A stretch of 40,120 nt of DNA from JBASEY01 sp964404285. GTDB taxonomy: Bacteria > CSSED10-310. Shown here in pieces: positions 25,557 through 34,058 of the stretch. The stretch spans positions 1-40,120 of the forward strand of contig CAYOJK010000020.1 of NCBI GenBank assembly GCA_964404285.1, written 5' to 3'. The position numbers were made by a program, and so were the translations under genes. Numbering within the stretch: position 1 is the stretch's first letter; each line of letters opens with the position of its first letter. The notes beneath the pieces are model-generated. The model saw only the letters and a program-made list of their open reading frames with translations. It did not search any database and was not told where the DNA came from.

Positions 25557-27112
25557 TAACTCAACTTCCGCAGCATAGTTTCTTGTTTTTAAAACCTCTG
25601 TTAAAAAACTCAATAGTACTTAAAAACAGTCTCATGATAATATAATTAACTACTGAAAAGATCTTCCATATTTTGTAATATCAAAATGGAAAAAACTCTG
25701 TATTACAGAAAGGAAGATCTCTATGAAAATTACCACAAATCCCAAGGAAACTCAAGGCGCATTACAAAAAAACACATCCTTCAAAATCAGGGCGTTTCTC
25801 GATATGATTTCCATATCCACCCTCCTGCGACTCGCCCATATCCAGAAGGCCGAAGGCGTCCAGCCCCTCCGCCTCCTCATCAGCCTCATGACTCTTGTCT
25901 TCAGTGGCCAGAATTTTTTTCGGGTCTATCAATCCGGATCCGAAGGATTCAAAACCGATACGGTCTATCGCTTTCTCAATAATTCCCGATTCAACTGGCG
26001 GAACCTGCTGTTATCCTGCGCTCGAACCCTCATTAACCAGCATATCAAGCCGCTCACGTCCGAAAAACGGGCAACCTGCTACATCCTCGATTCCACGGTT
26101 TATCAACGATCGCGATCGAAAAAAGTCGAATTGCTTTCTTGGGTCTATGATCACATGACCGGCTTGACGGTCAGGGGATTCCAGAAAATCCTTCTGGCAT
26201 GGACGAATGGCTGTTCCACCTTCCCGCTTCAGCATGCCCTGCTCGCCTCCGGTAAAGAATCCAAACGTCTCTGTGAGCCGCGTCAGACGTCTGACGACAA
26301 ACGCCTTCCCGGCCGCCGACGGCGTACCGAAGCCGTCCAGTCTATGCCGGATGTCGCGATTGCCATGCTCAAACGAGCCAAACGCTGGAAGATTCATGCC
26401 CGGTATGTCCTGATGGATTCCTGGTTTACCTTCCCCAAAACCATTCTCGCTATTCGAGCCCTACGAATTCATGTGATCGGCATGATCAAAAAGACACCGA
26501 AAGTCCATTATCTCTTTCAGGGAAAATCCATGGATATTCTCAGGATCTATCGCTCGCTGAAGAAATGCCGAGGACGAGCGAGCATCCTGGCGTCTGCCAT
26601 GGTACAACTGGAGACCGGCGGAGACCTCGTCAAACTGGTTTTCGTCCGGAACCGAAACAAAAAAGGAGACTGGCTGGCCCTGATCTGCACCGAGGCGTCC
26701 TTACCGGAGGAGGACATCATTCGGCTCTATGGCTACCGTTGGAATATTGAAGTCCTTTTCAAAGTCACCAAACATTTTCTGAATTTGACGGGAGAAATTC
26801 AAACGCGCAGATACGACGCGATGATTGCTCATTCGACGATCGTTCTCCTTCGATTTTGCTTTCTGGAATTCGAACGACGGATTCGGGAGGATGGGCGAAG
26901 TCATGGTGAACTTTTTTATGCCTGTTACGACGAAGTCCGGGAGATATCATTTTTCGAAGCCTTGAAACTCCTGCTCTCAATATTTATAGAAGAAATTCAA
27001 AAATGCCCGGCATTCACAGAAAATGCCATTCAGACTCTTATCAGCACCTTCTTCAAATCCATTCGATCCCTTTTCCCTCAACTACTTGAAAAGGGGTGCG
27101 GAAGTTGAGTTA
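25557..27112 (+). mobile_element. IS4-family insertion sequence
   Basis: A 16-base perfect inverted repeat bounds the element: TAACTCAACTTCCGCA at 25557-25572 and its reverse complement at 27097-27112. It is about 1.56 kb long with one transposase gene. I could not find a convincing target-site duplication in the immediate flanks. It marks the left border of the accessory island, between the fcl operon and the phosphoesterase-kinase gene. Confidence 0.9.
25723..27108 (+). CDS. IS4-family DDE transposase
   Basis: This 461-residue transposase has an apparently intact catalytic triad: Asp123 in YILDSTVY, Asp232 in VLMDSWFTF and Glu343 in the YREK-type signature YRWNIEVLFKVTK. The frame is unbroken and a good AGGAAG site precedes the ATG, so the element may still move. 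The stop codon lies inside the right terminal inverted repeat. Confidence 0.93.
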   Translation: MKITTNPKETQGALQKNTSFKIRAFLDMISISTLLRLAHIQKAEGVQPLRLLISLMTLVFSGQNFFRVYQSGSEGFKTDTVYRFLNNSRFNWRNLLLSCARTLINQHIKPLTSEKRATCYILDSTVYQRSRSKKVELLSWVYDHMTGLTVRGFQKILLAWTNGCSTFPLQHALLASGKESKRLCEPRQTSDDKRLPGRRRRTEAVQSMPDVAIAMLKRAKRWKIHARYVLMDSWFTFPKTILAIRALRIHVIGMIKKTPKVHYLFQGKSMDILRIYRSLKKCRGRASILASAMVQLETGGDLVKLVFVRNRNKKGDWLALICTEASLPEEDIIRLYGYRWNIEVLFKVTKHFLNLTGEIQTRRYDAMIAHSTIVLLRFCFLEFERRIREDGRSHGELFYACYDEVREISFFEALKLLLSIFIEEIQKCPAFTENAIQTLISTFFKSIRSLFPQLLEKGCGS

Positions 27113-27209
27113 AAAAGATATTTCATCAATTGTTTAAGTGGGCTGGCACATATTTTCCGCATTTTGGAGTTTGCTTGGCCTTTGATGGCAAATCGATAGC
27201 CTTCCGCAA
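27110..27209 (-). other. Short open stretch of unknown origin on the minus strand
   Basis: Read on the minus strand, the stretch beside the IS4 right end gives a protein-like, start-less segment containing FAEGYRFAIKGQANSKMRK. It is closed by a stop just upstream. It could be a remnant of a gene cut by the insertion, or a non-coding repeat. Confidence is low. Confidence 0.25.
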
Positions 27210-27219
27210 AAATATAAGC

Positions 27220-27248
27220 TTGACTGTAAAATTCCTATTGATTAAGAT
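27220..27248 (+). promoter_or_regulatory. Candidate promoter of the phosphoesterase-kinase gene
   Basis: TTGACT (27220-27225) and TAAGAT (27243-27248) are 17 bases apart. Transcription would start near 27255, giving a leader of about 70 bases before the ATG at 27328. Confidence 0.5.
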
Positions 27249-27327
27249 GCTTTGCGACTGTTGTTTCTGTTAGTTTTGTATGATTGAGCTGGGCCATTTT
27301 TACAAATCTCGAATGGAGGTTATCGTA

Positions 27328-30075
27328 ATGCAATCTCAGATTCAGACTCTGGAGCAAACTCTAAAAATTTGCCATATTTCAGACCTTCACTGTGGCAAAA
27401 AAAGTTTCCATGAATCAATAAATCCTAATACAAGACATTCGCTAGGCTCGCCTGTGGTTGGTCTAAAAAATTTTTTAACCAATTTAGAACCAATCGATAA
27501 ACCAGATTTTTTAGTAATAACTGGCGATCTCACCTTCAGAGCATCTCAAGAAGAATTTAATCAAGCTTTTAAGTGCATTGGTAGTTTAGTCAACACAGAT
27601 TGTTTAAAGAATCATGATGATTGTTTAGAAAACAGAGTAATTATTGTTCCTGGAAACCATGATATTGTATGGAATAATAATGGTCGAAACGATCGATATA
27701 AACAATTTTGCAAGTATTTTCCCAATGGCAAAGGATACATTACGCCTTGGACTAAGAAAAAAGAAGATGAAAGAATTGTAATAGTATCTAACGCTTCGAA
27801 TAAAATAATTCCTACTGTGGTTTGCTTATATCCGAAATTGGGGATCGGATTTCAACTGATCATAACAGCTTTCTATTCCGGTGTAATACCTCCTGAATAT
27901 GTAAACTTGATAGAAAGACTATCAGATGCCCCTTCTTTGGAAGACGTTAAAAATGCATTCTTAAATGAAATTCAGAGAGACCATCCTGAGATTAAAGATA
28001 ACTATTTAGAAGATATTCTAAAAGATGCAAGATATGTTAAAAAAAATCATCCAAAATTAAGCCCTCTTATAGGGGTTCTCCATCATCCTCTTCACTATAT
28101 GGGCTATCCCATCCCAATGGGAGCTGACAATCTACTTCGCGACCTCAAGGATCTGCATCTTTTTTATCTCAGCGGCCATATCCATGATAGCAGAGCAACT
28201 AAAACTAACCTTGATGCCAATCCAACTATTGTTGCTGGTTCATTAAGTGCAAAAGGTTGTGCACACTACTTCAATGAAATAGCTGTAAAGTTTAATAAAA
28301 ATCAACTCTGGAATGCCGACATTGAAGCGAAAAGCTATCTTGCAGAAGAAAATGCTCATGGTTCTTATTTTCCCTATAATCGTAAACAAACTATATACTT
28401 AGATAGGAAAAAAATTTTAGCTATAGCGGAATCTTGTATTCTTATGAGAGAGCACACCGAAGCAGAAAGGCTTCTACTTAAATTATATGAATTCGCCAGG
28501 GAAGATGTTGACACATTATGGGCGTTACATTATTTCTATTTTGAACGTTTGTGTCATGCAAAAGATCGGAACGATTTAAAAACAAAGTGCATGAAGTTTC
28601 TTGTTGAAGCTGCAAGGGTTAGGCCTAGATGTATAGATGAAATGCCATATAAAATTATCAAACCAATAGGTTATGGTGGTTTATCTTATGTGTATCTCGT
28701 AGAAAAAGATGGAGAATGTTATGCAGCAAAAGTTTTAAAAAAAGAAATTTTAAATAATAGCGATATGTTCAGTGTATTTCAAAATAATATCAAAAATATT
28801 ATAGATATTTCAAATTTAGCAAAGGCACAAAAAAAACCGTTGTGTGAAGTTATTGAGTATAATTATATTTATCCTAACGACTTTGTGATTATTATGGAAT
28901 ACATCAAAGGAAAATCTTTAGAATCGATCATTCACGAATCGAACACTAGAAAAAGCCCAGCAGGTTATTGTTCAGAAAAAAGTCGATGGTTTCTACGTAT
29001 TATCGAAAAAGTATGTGATGGCCTTGAATATTCACATGAAAAAAAATTAATCCATTTAGATATTAAGCCTTCAAATATTCTAATCAGAGATAAAGATGAT
29101 GAGGTGTTCATCATAGATTTTGATTGTTCTCGGCTCGCTATCACCTCATATGATTTATCAGGAAGTTACCGTTTCGTTTTTGGTACCCAAGATTATATTG
29201 CTCCAGAAATACAAAAAAACCCAAAGTTGAACGACACTAGAAGTGATCTTTTTTCTTTGGGAATGACTATGAAGAAAATTTTTTGTGGGGAAGTCAAAAC
29301 CAGTGCAATCGCAAGTCAAGTCAATAAAAGTGTTAGCCCCCTGGTTGACGAATTAATTGATAGTGCAATTGAAGATAATCCTGAAAATAGAATACAATCG
29401 GCAAGTGTTTTCAAATCTGTTATCAAACTAATCCTTGGAGAAACCAAAGACCCCTATCGCAAAAGAACTTATTTTAGTTTGTTATTCACAACAATATTAC
29501 TATCTTTCTATGCGGGTGCTCTAATAAAAAGAGGTATTCCCAGTTCTGTTGAAGAGTTACTATATATTCTGCCCTCACTAGTTGGAATCCTTTCTATATT
29601 CACCTTAGCTTTCATAATTTTTGCGGATAGAATTTTAGGAATTAATATGATTTTATATTCAAATGGACAAAAAACTCCAACTTATGATATCTTATTTATC
29701 TTTTTTATAGCTATTCTTTCGACAGCCATTGCAGTTTTAACAGGTCTTTATCCTGAAAATTTCTTATTATTTTTATCTATTGGCCTTTTTTTTATAGGTT
29801 TGAGAATTTTTACTCTTTCAATAAAAGTCCAAAAAGCTACAAAAGCAAAATCTCTACTTTTTGTAGAAGGAATGAGCGCTATGGCATATTCAGTAATTTT
29901 TGTTTTACCTGGATATTTAGCAATAAGACATATTCCTGTTATGTTACAAATTTTGTTTGATATTGGTCCTGTTTTCTTCTCTATCTCCTTTTCTTTACAA
30001 AGACAAAAAAAATGGGAAACTATTCTCGGAAGTATCTCAAGAAGCATAAAGTGGGCAAATTTTGATAAAAATTAA
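27328..30075 (+). CDS. Calcineurin-like metallophosphoesterase / Hanks-type Ser/Thr kinase / six-helix membrane fusion protein
   Basis: The 915-residue protein starts at the ATG seven bases after GGAGGT. Part 1 (about 10-330) is a metallophosphoesterase with every metal motif: D19-L-H21, G66-D67, G109-N-H-D112, H252-H253 and G283-H-I-H286. Part 2 (about 345-430) is helical and TPR-like. Part 3 (about 440-700) is a Hanks-type kinase with a glycine loop from G448, lysine K468, the catalytic loop HLDIKPSN (576-583), D597 (DFD for DFG), GTQDYIAPE and RSDLFSLG, so it should be active. Part 4 (about 712-900) has six hydrophobic helices and a short basic tail. There is no signal peptide, so both enzyme domains should face the cytoplasm. 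The gene is markedly AT-rich compared with the fcl operon and sits between two insertion sequences. I do not recognise this fusion as a named system; a defence or stress role is inferred from its neighbours. Confidence 0.88.
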   Translation: MQSQIQTLEQTLKICHISDLHCGKKSFHESINPNTRHSLGSPVVGLKNFLTNLEPIDKPDFLVITGDLTFRASQEEFNQAFKCIGSLVNTDCLKNHDDCLENRVIIVPGNHDIVWNNNGRNDRYKQFCKYFPNGKGYITPWTKKKEDERIVIVSNASNKIIPTVVCLYPKLGIGFQLIITAFYSGVIPPEYVNLIERLSDAPSLEDVKNAFLNEIQRDHPEIKDNYLEDILKDARYVKKNHPKLSPLIGVLHHPLHYMGYPIPMGADNLLRDLKDLHLFYLSGHIHDSRATKTNLDANPTIVAGSLSAKGCAHYFNEIAVKFNKNQLWNADIEAKSYLAEENAHGSYFPYNRKQTIYLDRKKILAIAESCILMREHTEAERLLLKLYEFAREDVDTLWALHYFYFERLCHAKDRNDLKTKCMKFLVEAARVRPRCIDEMPYKIIKPIGYGGLSYVYLVEKDGECYAAKVLKKEILNNSDMFSVFQNNIKNIIDISNLAKAQKKPLCEVIEYNYIYPNDFVIIMEYIKGKSLESIIHESNTRKSPAGYCSEKSRWFLRIIEKVCDGLEYSHEKKLIHLDIKPSNILIRDKDDEVFIIDFDCSRLAITSYDLSGSYRFVFGTQDYIAPEIQKNPKLNDTRSDLFSLGMTMKKIFCGEVKTSAIASQVNKSVSPLVDELIDSAIEDNPENRIQSASVFKSVIKLILGETKDPYRKRTYFSLLFTTILLSFYAGALIKRGIPSSVEELLYILPSLVGILSIFTLAFIIFADRILGINMILYSNGQKTPTYDILFIFFIAILSTAIAVLTGLYPENFLLFLSIGLFFIGLRIFTLSIKVQKATKAKSLLFVEGMSAMAYSVIFVLPGYLAIRHIPVMLQILFDIGPVFFSISFSLQRQKKWETILGSISRSIKWANFDKN

Positions 30076-30096
30076 AATCATCAAACAATCATAGCC

Positions 30097-30155
30097 ACTA
30101 GCGTCAACATGCATGAGACACCTAGCCTAAAAAAATAATTCTCGTAAACTTTGAG
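30097..30155 (+). repeat. Dispersed repeat B, copy 1 (cut by the IS1634-like element)
   Basis: The stretch GAGACACCTAGCCTAA through GTAAACTTTGAG matches 32895-32940 with about ten differences. It stops exactly where the IS1634-like terminal repeat begins. Confidence 0.6.
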
Positions 30156-30207
30156 CCTGATTTCCCCCAAATCTAATAACAAGTCGCGTTAATAGTTGAT
30201 TTTTCTA

Positions 30208-30246
30208 TTGACAGGTTTAGCAAACCATGTTATTATTAATAACATG
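30208..30246 (+). promoter_or_regulatory. Leaderless-type promoter with palindrome over the transposase start
   Basis: TTGACA (30208-30213) and TATTAT (30231-30236) are 17 bases apart, placing the start site at about 30243, one base before the ATG at 30244. A perfect 10-base inverted repeat with a one-base centre (CATGTTATTA, T, TAATAACATG; 30226-30246) covers both the -10 box and the start codon. GGTTTAGCAAACC in the spacer is a second small inverted repeat. Confidence 0.6.
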
Positions 30247-31797
30247 AGCTATCAGGTCGAGCAAAAAATAGGAAAACACATCTACATCTATGAAGCTAAG
30301 GGATACTGGGATCCCGTTAAAAAACAAACCCGTCAAAAACGGACATATCTAGGGAAAAAAGATCCCGTTACAGGGGAAATTATTACGCCAAGAAAATCAA
30401 TTTCACCCAAGGCTTCTCGAGATTTTGGAGCGATCTATCTTCTGTATACACTGGCGAAAACTCATGGATTGATTGCTTATTTAGAACGGGCGTTTCCGGA
30501 AGAAGGAAAGGACCTGTTTAATATGGCAGCCTTTCAATTATGCGAAGGAAAACCCTTTTATCTGATGAAACCCTGGTTGGAAGCCACGCATATTGATAAC
30601 GTTACGATCGCCGACTCACAGGCAATCAGCCGATTATTTCAGGATCTGGGGCAGCGGGAGAGTGACCGACGGCAGTTTATCGATCGATGGGCCTATGCCC
30701 AGCCGGCATCACGGGCTGTCGCGTTTGATATTACCTCCCTGTCGTCACACGGCAAGCTGATCGATTTATTGGAATGGGGATATAACCGGGACGGCGAGAA
30801 TCTACCTCAGATCAATTTAGGAATTGTAATGCGGATTCCGGATGGTATTCCGATTAGTTACCATATCTATCCCTGCAGTATCGCCGATGTCAGCACCTTG
30901 TCGAATATTATCAAAGAATTGGATAGCTGTGGTGTCAGTATTCGACGGTTTGTCCTTGATCGAGGTTTTTTCAGTATGAGCAATGTCATGGAATTATCAC
31001 AGGAGAAGATCCCTTTCATCATTCCCATGCCATTTCGCTCGACTCTCGCCCACCAATTGCTTCTGGATACGCGGAAGGCGTTACAATCACCACAGCATGC
31101 TTTTGTTCATCAAGGGCAAGCGTTGTTTCATACATCAAAAGAGATTCAGATTGGTGGCTATAAGTGTATGGCGCATGTGTATTTTGATGAAGAGCGAAAA
31201 GCGCGGGAAACCAGCCACCTGATTCACCGACTGACAGAATTTGAAGCTTTTATGAGTCAACGGTCATTCGAGACCTTGGATGATGTCATGGCGGTCATAA
31301 ACGATAAAGGTCGGGGACTTGGTTCCCTGTATACTATTCGTCTGGAAGGCGCCCAAGCGATACTGACCCGGAAACCCCGTACTTTAACTCGGATGATCAA
31401 TCGTCATGGAAAGGTGATCCTTGTATCCAAGGCAAATCGGTTGAGCCGAGATGAACTGATCTATCTGTATCGCCGTCGGGACATGGTCGAGAAGCTATTT
31501 GATGTCATGAAGAATGAATTCGATTCCAACCGGATTCGGATCCATTCCCGAGATGCGCTTGAAGGTCGCTTGTTTATCATGTTTATCTCGATGATTCTCT
31601 ACTTCATCCTCCAGCGCCGGATGCAGCAAAGTGACTTTTTACATAACTTCTCGGTATCCGACATTATGGCCAAATTGAAGATTCTCAGAAGTGTTACCCT
31701 GTCTAATGGTAAAACCTATTTGACAGAAATAACAAAAAAACAAAGGGATATCCTGACGGCGTTCAATATACCCCTCCCGAAAGAACCATGTTATTAA
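30244..31797 (+). CDS. IS1634-like DDE transposase
   Basis: This 517-residue transposase opens with a short segment typical of the family (EAKGYWDPVKKQTRQKRTYLG). Likely catalytic residues are in AVAFDITSL, FVLDRGFFS and the YREK-like RRRDMVEKLFDVMKNE. The frame is intact. I chose the ATG at 30244 because the predicted transcript begins there; the TTG-type start at 30196 lies upstream of the -35 box. Confidence 0.88.
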   Translation: MSYQVEQKIGKHIYIYEAKGYWDPVKKQTRQKRTYLGKKDPVTGEIITPRKSISPKASRDFGAIYLLYTLAKTHGLIAYLERAFPEEGKDLFNMAAFQLCEGKPFYLMKPWLEATHIDNVTIADSQAISRLFQDLGQRESDRRQFIDRWAYAQPASRAVAFDITSLSSHGKLIDLLEWGYNRDGENLPQINLGIVMRIPDGIPISYHIYPCSIADVSTLSNIIKELDSCGVSIRRFVLDRGFFSMSNVMELSQEKIPFIIPMPFRSTLAHQLLLDTRKALQSPQHAFVHQGQALFHTSKEIQIGGYKCMAHVYFDEERKARETSHLIHRLTEFEAFMSQRSFETLDDVMAVINDKGRGLGSLYTIRLEGAQAILTRKPRTLTRMINRHGKVILVSKANRLSRDELIYLYRRRDMVEKLFDVMKNEFDSNRIRIHSRDALEGRLFIMFISMILYFILQRRMQQSDFLHNFSVSDIMAKLKILRSVTLSNGKTYLTEITKKQRDILTAFNIPLPKEPCY

Positions 31798-31814
31798 AAC
31801 TGCGGGAATTCAGG

Positions 31815-32118
31815 TTGTAATCTTTGGAATCGTGTTCAAACAGACACTCACGCTTCACTGTTCATTAACTAGAAACGATCGAGTAACCAATGTCCAATAT
31901 CCAATTTTCAAGTGTTAGTCTTCGGAATCAATAATTATCTACCGCCATAAAGATAGCTCAGCAGATATAGATCAACCAAAAAATCACAACCAGAAACCCA
32001 GTGCTAGAAACCAGAAACCCGCTGAAAATCTTATCTACCTCGTAATCTAATCCTGCCCATCTTTGTAATCTTTGGAATCGTGTTCAGACAGCCCTTTGGT
32101 ACAGGGCATATTTCACAT
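31815..32118. repeat. Gene-free spacer with two repeat A copies
   Basis: A partial copy of the ATCTTTGGAATCGTGTTCA repeat begins right at the IS end (31818-31838). A full copy lies at about 32010-32092, preceded by the same AAACCCGCTGAAAATC lead seen before the copies in the 16-kb block. No gene is supported. Confidence 0.7.
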
Positions 32119-32147
32119 TTGCCTGATTATACCAGAAACGTTATATT
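32119..32147 (+). promoter_or_regulatory. Candidate promoter of the mntA-hepT pair
   Basis: TTGCCT (32119-32124) and TATATT (32142-32147) are 17 bases apart, about 75 bases before the mntA start. The match to consensus is moderate. Confidence 0.4.
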
Positions 32148-32222
32148 TTTAATGGTGAAATGTTTTATGACAGAAAAACGAGTTGGGTTAAAAATTGGCA
32201 AAAAATGGAGTTTCATTAACGT

Positions 32223-32519
32223 ATGCGTTTGGATGAGATAAAAAAAATAGCCGAACCGGCATGTAAAGAATTCGGCGTAGATCGATTATTTGTTTTTGGG
32301 TCCACAGTTCGTGGAACGCGTACGCTAACAAGCGACCTCGACTTTCTGGTAGAATTCAAAAATCCCAGTGATAAACCTGCGAAACGATTCTTTGGTCTTC
32401 TGCACCGCTTAGAGGATTCGTTTAACTGCAAAGTTGATTTATTGACGCAAAGCGGGTTGAAAAATCCATATTTTAAGCGACAAGTTCACGCTGAAAAGGT
32501 AATAGTCTATGAAGGATGA
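32223..32519 (+). CDS. mntA: MntA-type nucleotidyltransferase antitoxin
   Basis: This 98-residue protein is a minimal nucleotidyltransferase. It has G26-S27 in FGSTVRG and the metal-binding D38-L-D40 in SDLDFLVEF, with a third acidic residue likely in KVDLL. Members of this family AMPylate a tyrosine of the partner HepT and so silence it. The gene overlaps the HEPN gene by 11 bases, the usual arrangement. Confidence 0.9.
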   Translation: MRLDEIKKIAEPACKEFGVDRLFVFGSTVRGTRTLTSDLDFLVEFKNPSDKPAKRFFGLLHRLEDSFNCKVDLLTQSGLKNPYFKRQVHAEKVIVYEG

Positions 32520-32844
32520 ACTGCTGGCTCATCTACACGACATCCGCGAAGCGGTTTTAGCGATCAAGATATTTATCGAAGGGAAATCGTTCGGTGATTA
32601 TCTTGATGATGATCTACTCAGGAGTGCAGTGGAGAGGAAGTTTGAAATTGTCGGAGAAGCCCTTAATAGAATAAAGAGAATAAGTCCTGATAATTTAGAA
32701 CGAATCCGTGATCATCGAGACATTATTTCTTTTAGAAATATTCTGATTCATGGATATAATAGCATTGATGATCGCATTGTATGGGATATCATAGCAGAGG
32801 ATCTTGATCGTTTGTTGGAAGATGTTAATGAGCTTTTTGAATGA
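32509..32844 (+). CDS. hepT: HEPN-domain ribonuclease toxin (HepT, DUF86)
   Basis: This 111-residue helical protein carries the HEPN active-site motif R-x4-H-x-Y as R76-NILI-H81-G-Y83. HepT toxins cut RNA as dimers; the Tyr is the AMPylation target of MntA. The motif is intact, so the toxin should be functional. The gene overlaps mntA and lies within the accessory island. Confidence 0.92.
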   Translation: MKDELLAHLHDIREAVLAIKIFIEGKSFGDYLDDDLLRSAVERKFEIVGEALNRIKRISPDNLERIRDHRDIISFRNILIHGYNSIDDRIVWDIIAEDLDRLLEDVNELFE

Positions 32845-32861
32845 ACATAGGTGATCGAACA

Positions 32862-32962
32862 CGCGAATGAGCTGCCCTCGGTGTTAATATGAGTGAGGCA
32901 TCTAACCTAAACAAATTATTCTAGTAAACTTTGAAGGCGAGATGGAGAGATTCACATTGATC
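32862..32962 (+). repeat. Dispersed repeat B, copy 2
   Basis: GTGTTAATATGAGTGAGGCA and the following 60 bases match copy 1 (30097-30155) and, in opposite orientation, copy 3 (35773-35850). It starts about 20 bases after the hepT stop. Confidence 0.6.
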
Positions 32963-32964
32963 AA

Positions 32965-33290
32965 GACCTTCCGGCTTTGGCCAATATCAATCATGGCTTG
33001 AAACCCCGGTATTTTCGGATGCTTTTTCTATCCACTTTGAGCATACGCGCAATTTTAAAATCCTTTTTCCATTACTCTAATCCTGCTTTAATTTGAGTAA
33101 TCACATCCTAATAACGGTTAAAAAGATGGGGAAAATTATTGACCGAAAACTTTTCCAGGCCCGGATCAGTAATAGACTACGATTAAATTGAGTGTGGTTA
33201 ACTCTTCGACACAAAAATTCCCCAAAATATAACCTCAAAACCGGGGAAAGTTATTGGCCAAATTCTGGGGATTTTTATTGGCCGGTAACA
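32965..33290 (-). pseudogene. Decayed IS21-like left end with istA remnant
   Basis: On the minus strand the stretch begins TGTTACCGGCCAATAA and contains three copies of a motif like GG(C/T)CAATAA-x-TTTCCCC (near 33285, 33255 and 33145). This is a multiple-site layout typical of IS21-family ends. It is followed by a broken IstA start region (VITQIK ... ARMLKVDRKSIRKYR) with in-frame stops. A second, better preserved copy lies at 38500-38800. A plus-strand reading frame across this stretch is not credible. Confidence 0.6.
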
Positions 33291-33430
33291 ACTGAACTGA
33301 ATCCATATGTTCTCTCTCTCACCTTTACAGCTAACTTCACTAATCTTTCAAAGGCTGGGCGCCTCAATTATCTTGACAGTGATAGCCCCAACCATTTCGA
33401 AACACCAGACAATTGGTTTCAGCCAAGCGT

Positions 33431-34057
33431 TTACATTCTTTTAGAATTATCACCTATTTCTACTATGATCCGCCGAAGACAGGCAATAGCTCGTCTTAGG
33501 CTTTCAGCATGCTTGCCGGCGACTTCCAGCCGCCAAAAATCCTGGATATATTCGATCATTCTTGAAGCGTAAGCAGGTCCTTCCGATCTGCCGCTGCTTT
33601 GCCGTGGCACCATGTCCGTCCGGATTGCCCTTCGCCGAGAACGGCTTGCGAGATAGATCAGTTTTTCTTTAGGATTTGTCAGTTTTTCAGGATATTTGGG
33701 GACAATAGCCGCGCTGATACCAAGAAAAGAGGCCAGAGTATCCGCATCCGCCATCAACCATGACTCAACTTCTCGAACTGCCACACGAAAACATAGGTAT
33801 CGGGAGGGGTTAGGTAGCCAACGCATACAGAATGGTAGAGGGCATTCTGCATCATTGTCAAGGTCGATCAGAACCATCCAAGGCTGGATTTTAGCCGCAT
33901 TGTTAAAACCTTGAATTTTTTGTTGAAGAAAGTTTTTACCTTTTTTCCCGTAAATTGTGCCTGGTTTACCGCCCGCTTCGAAGATGAGTTTTTGAGCTAC
34001 TGCCTCATCAATAATTCCCTCCACCGCCGCATGGATGGCCAGGACTCCGTCGTCCAT
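33431..34057 (-). CDS. TOPRIM-like (DUF4276-type) protein, partner of an ABC ATPase
   Basis: This 208-residue protein has TOPRIM-like features: an N-terminal strand ending in Glu (IHAAVEGIIDEAV), an acidic strand end (MVLIDLDND) and the conserved block VAVREVESWLMAD. It is probably a nuclease or nuclease-like effector. Its ATG lies one base after the ATPase stop (TGATATG), so translation should be coupled. The pair resembles split OLD-type systems such as PARIS, where an ABC ATPase partners a TOPRIM protein, but the subfamily differs. I have no name for it. Confidence 0.75.
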   Translation of the reverse strand: MDDGVLAIHAAVEGIIDEAVAQKLIFEAGGKPGTIYGKKGKNFLQQKIQGFNNAAKIQPWMVLIDLDNDAECPLPFCMRWLPNPSRYLCFRVAVREVESWLMADADTLASFLGISAAIVPKYPEKLTNPKEKLIYLASRSRRRAIRTDMVPRQSSGRSEGPAYASRMIEYIQDFWRLEVAGKHAESLRRAIACLRRIIVEIGDNSKRM

Positions 34058-34058
34058 A

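Larger units (their letters stand above)
30156..31814 (+). mobile_element. IS1634-like insertion sequence
   Basis: The ends are imperfect inverted repeats: CCTGATTTCCCCCA at 30156-30169, and on the right 31800-31814, whose reverse complement reads CCTGAATTCCCGCAG (12 of the first 14 match). The element is about 1.66 kb with one intact transposase. Its left flank is repeat B and its right flank is the middle of repeat A (TAATCTTTGGAATCG), so it landed in or joined two repeats. Confidence 0.75.

Noticed and set aside
25541..27125. Target-site duplication of the IS4 element
   Set aside because: The bases just outside the two inverted repeats do not match over a useful length.
33192..33572. Plus-strand open frame of 126 codons
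   Set aside because: It overlaps the IS21-like end motifs, has no family likeness and runs into the antisense of the TOPRIM-like gene.
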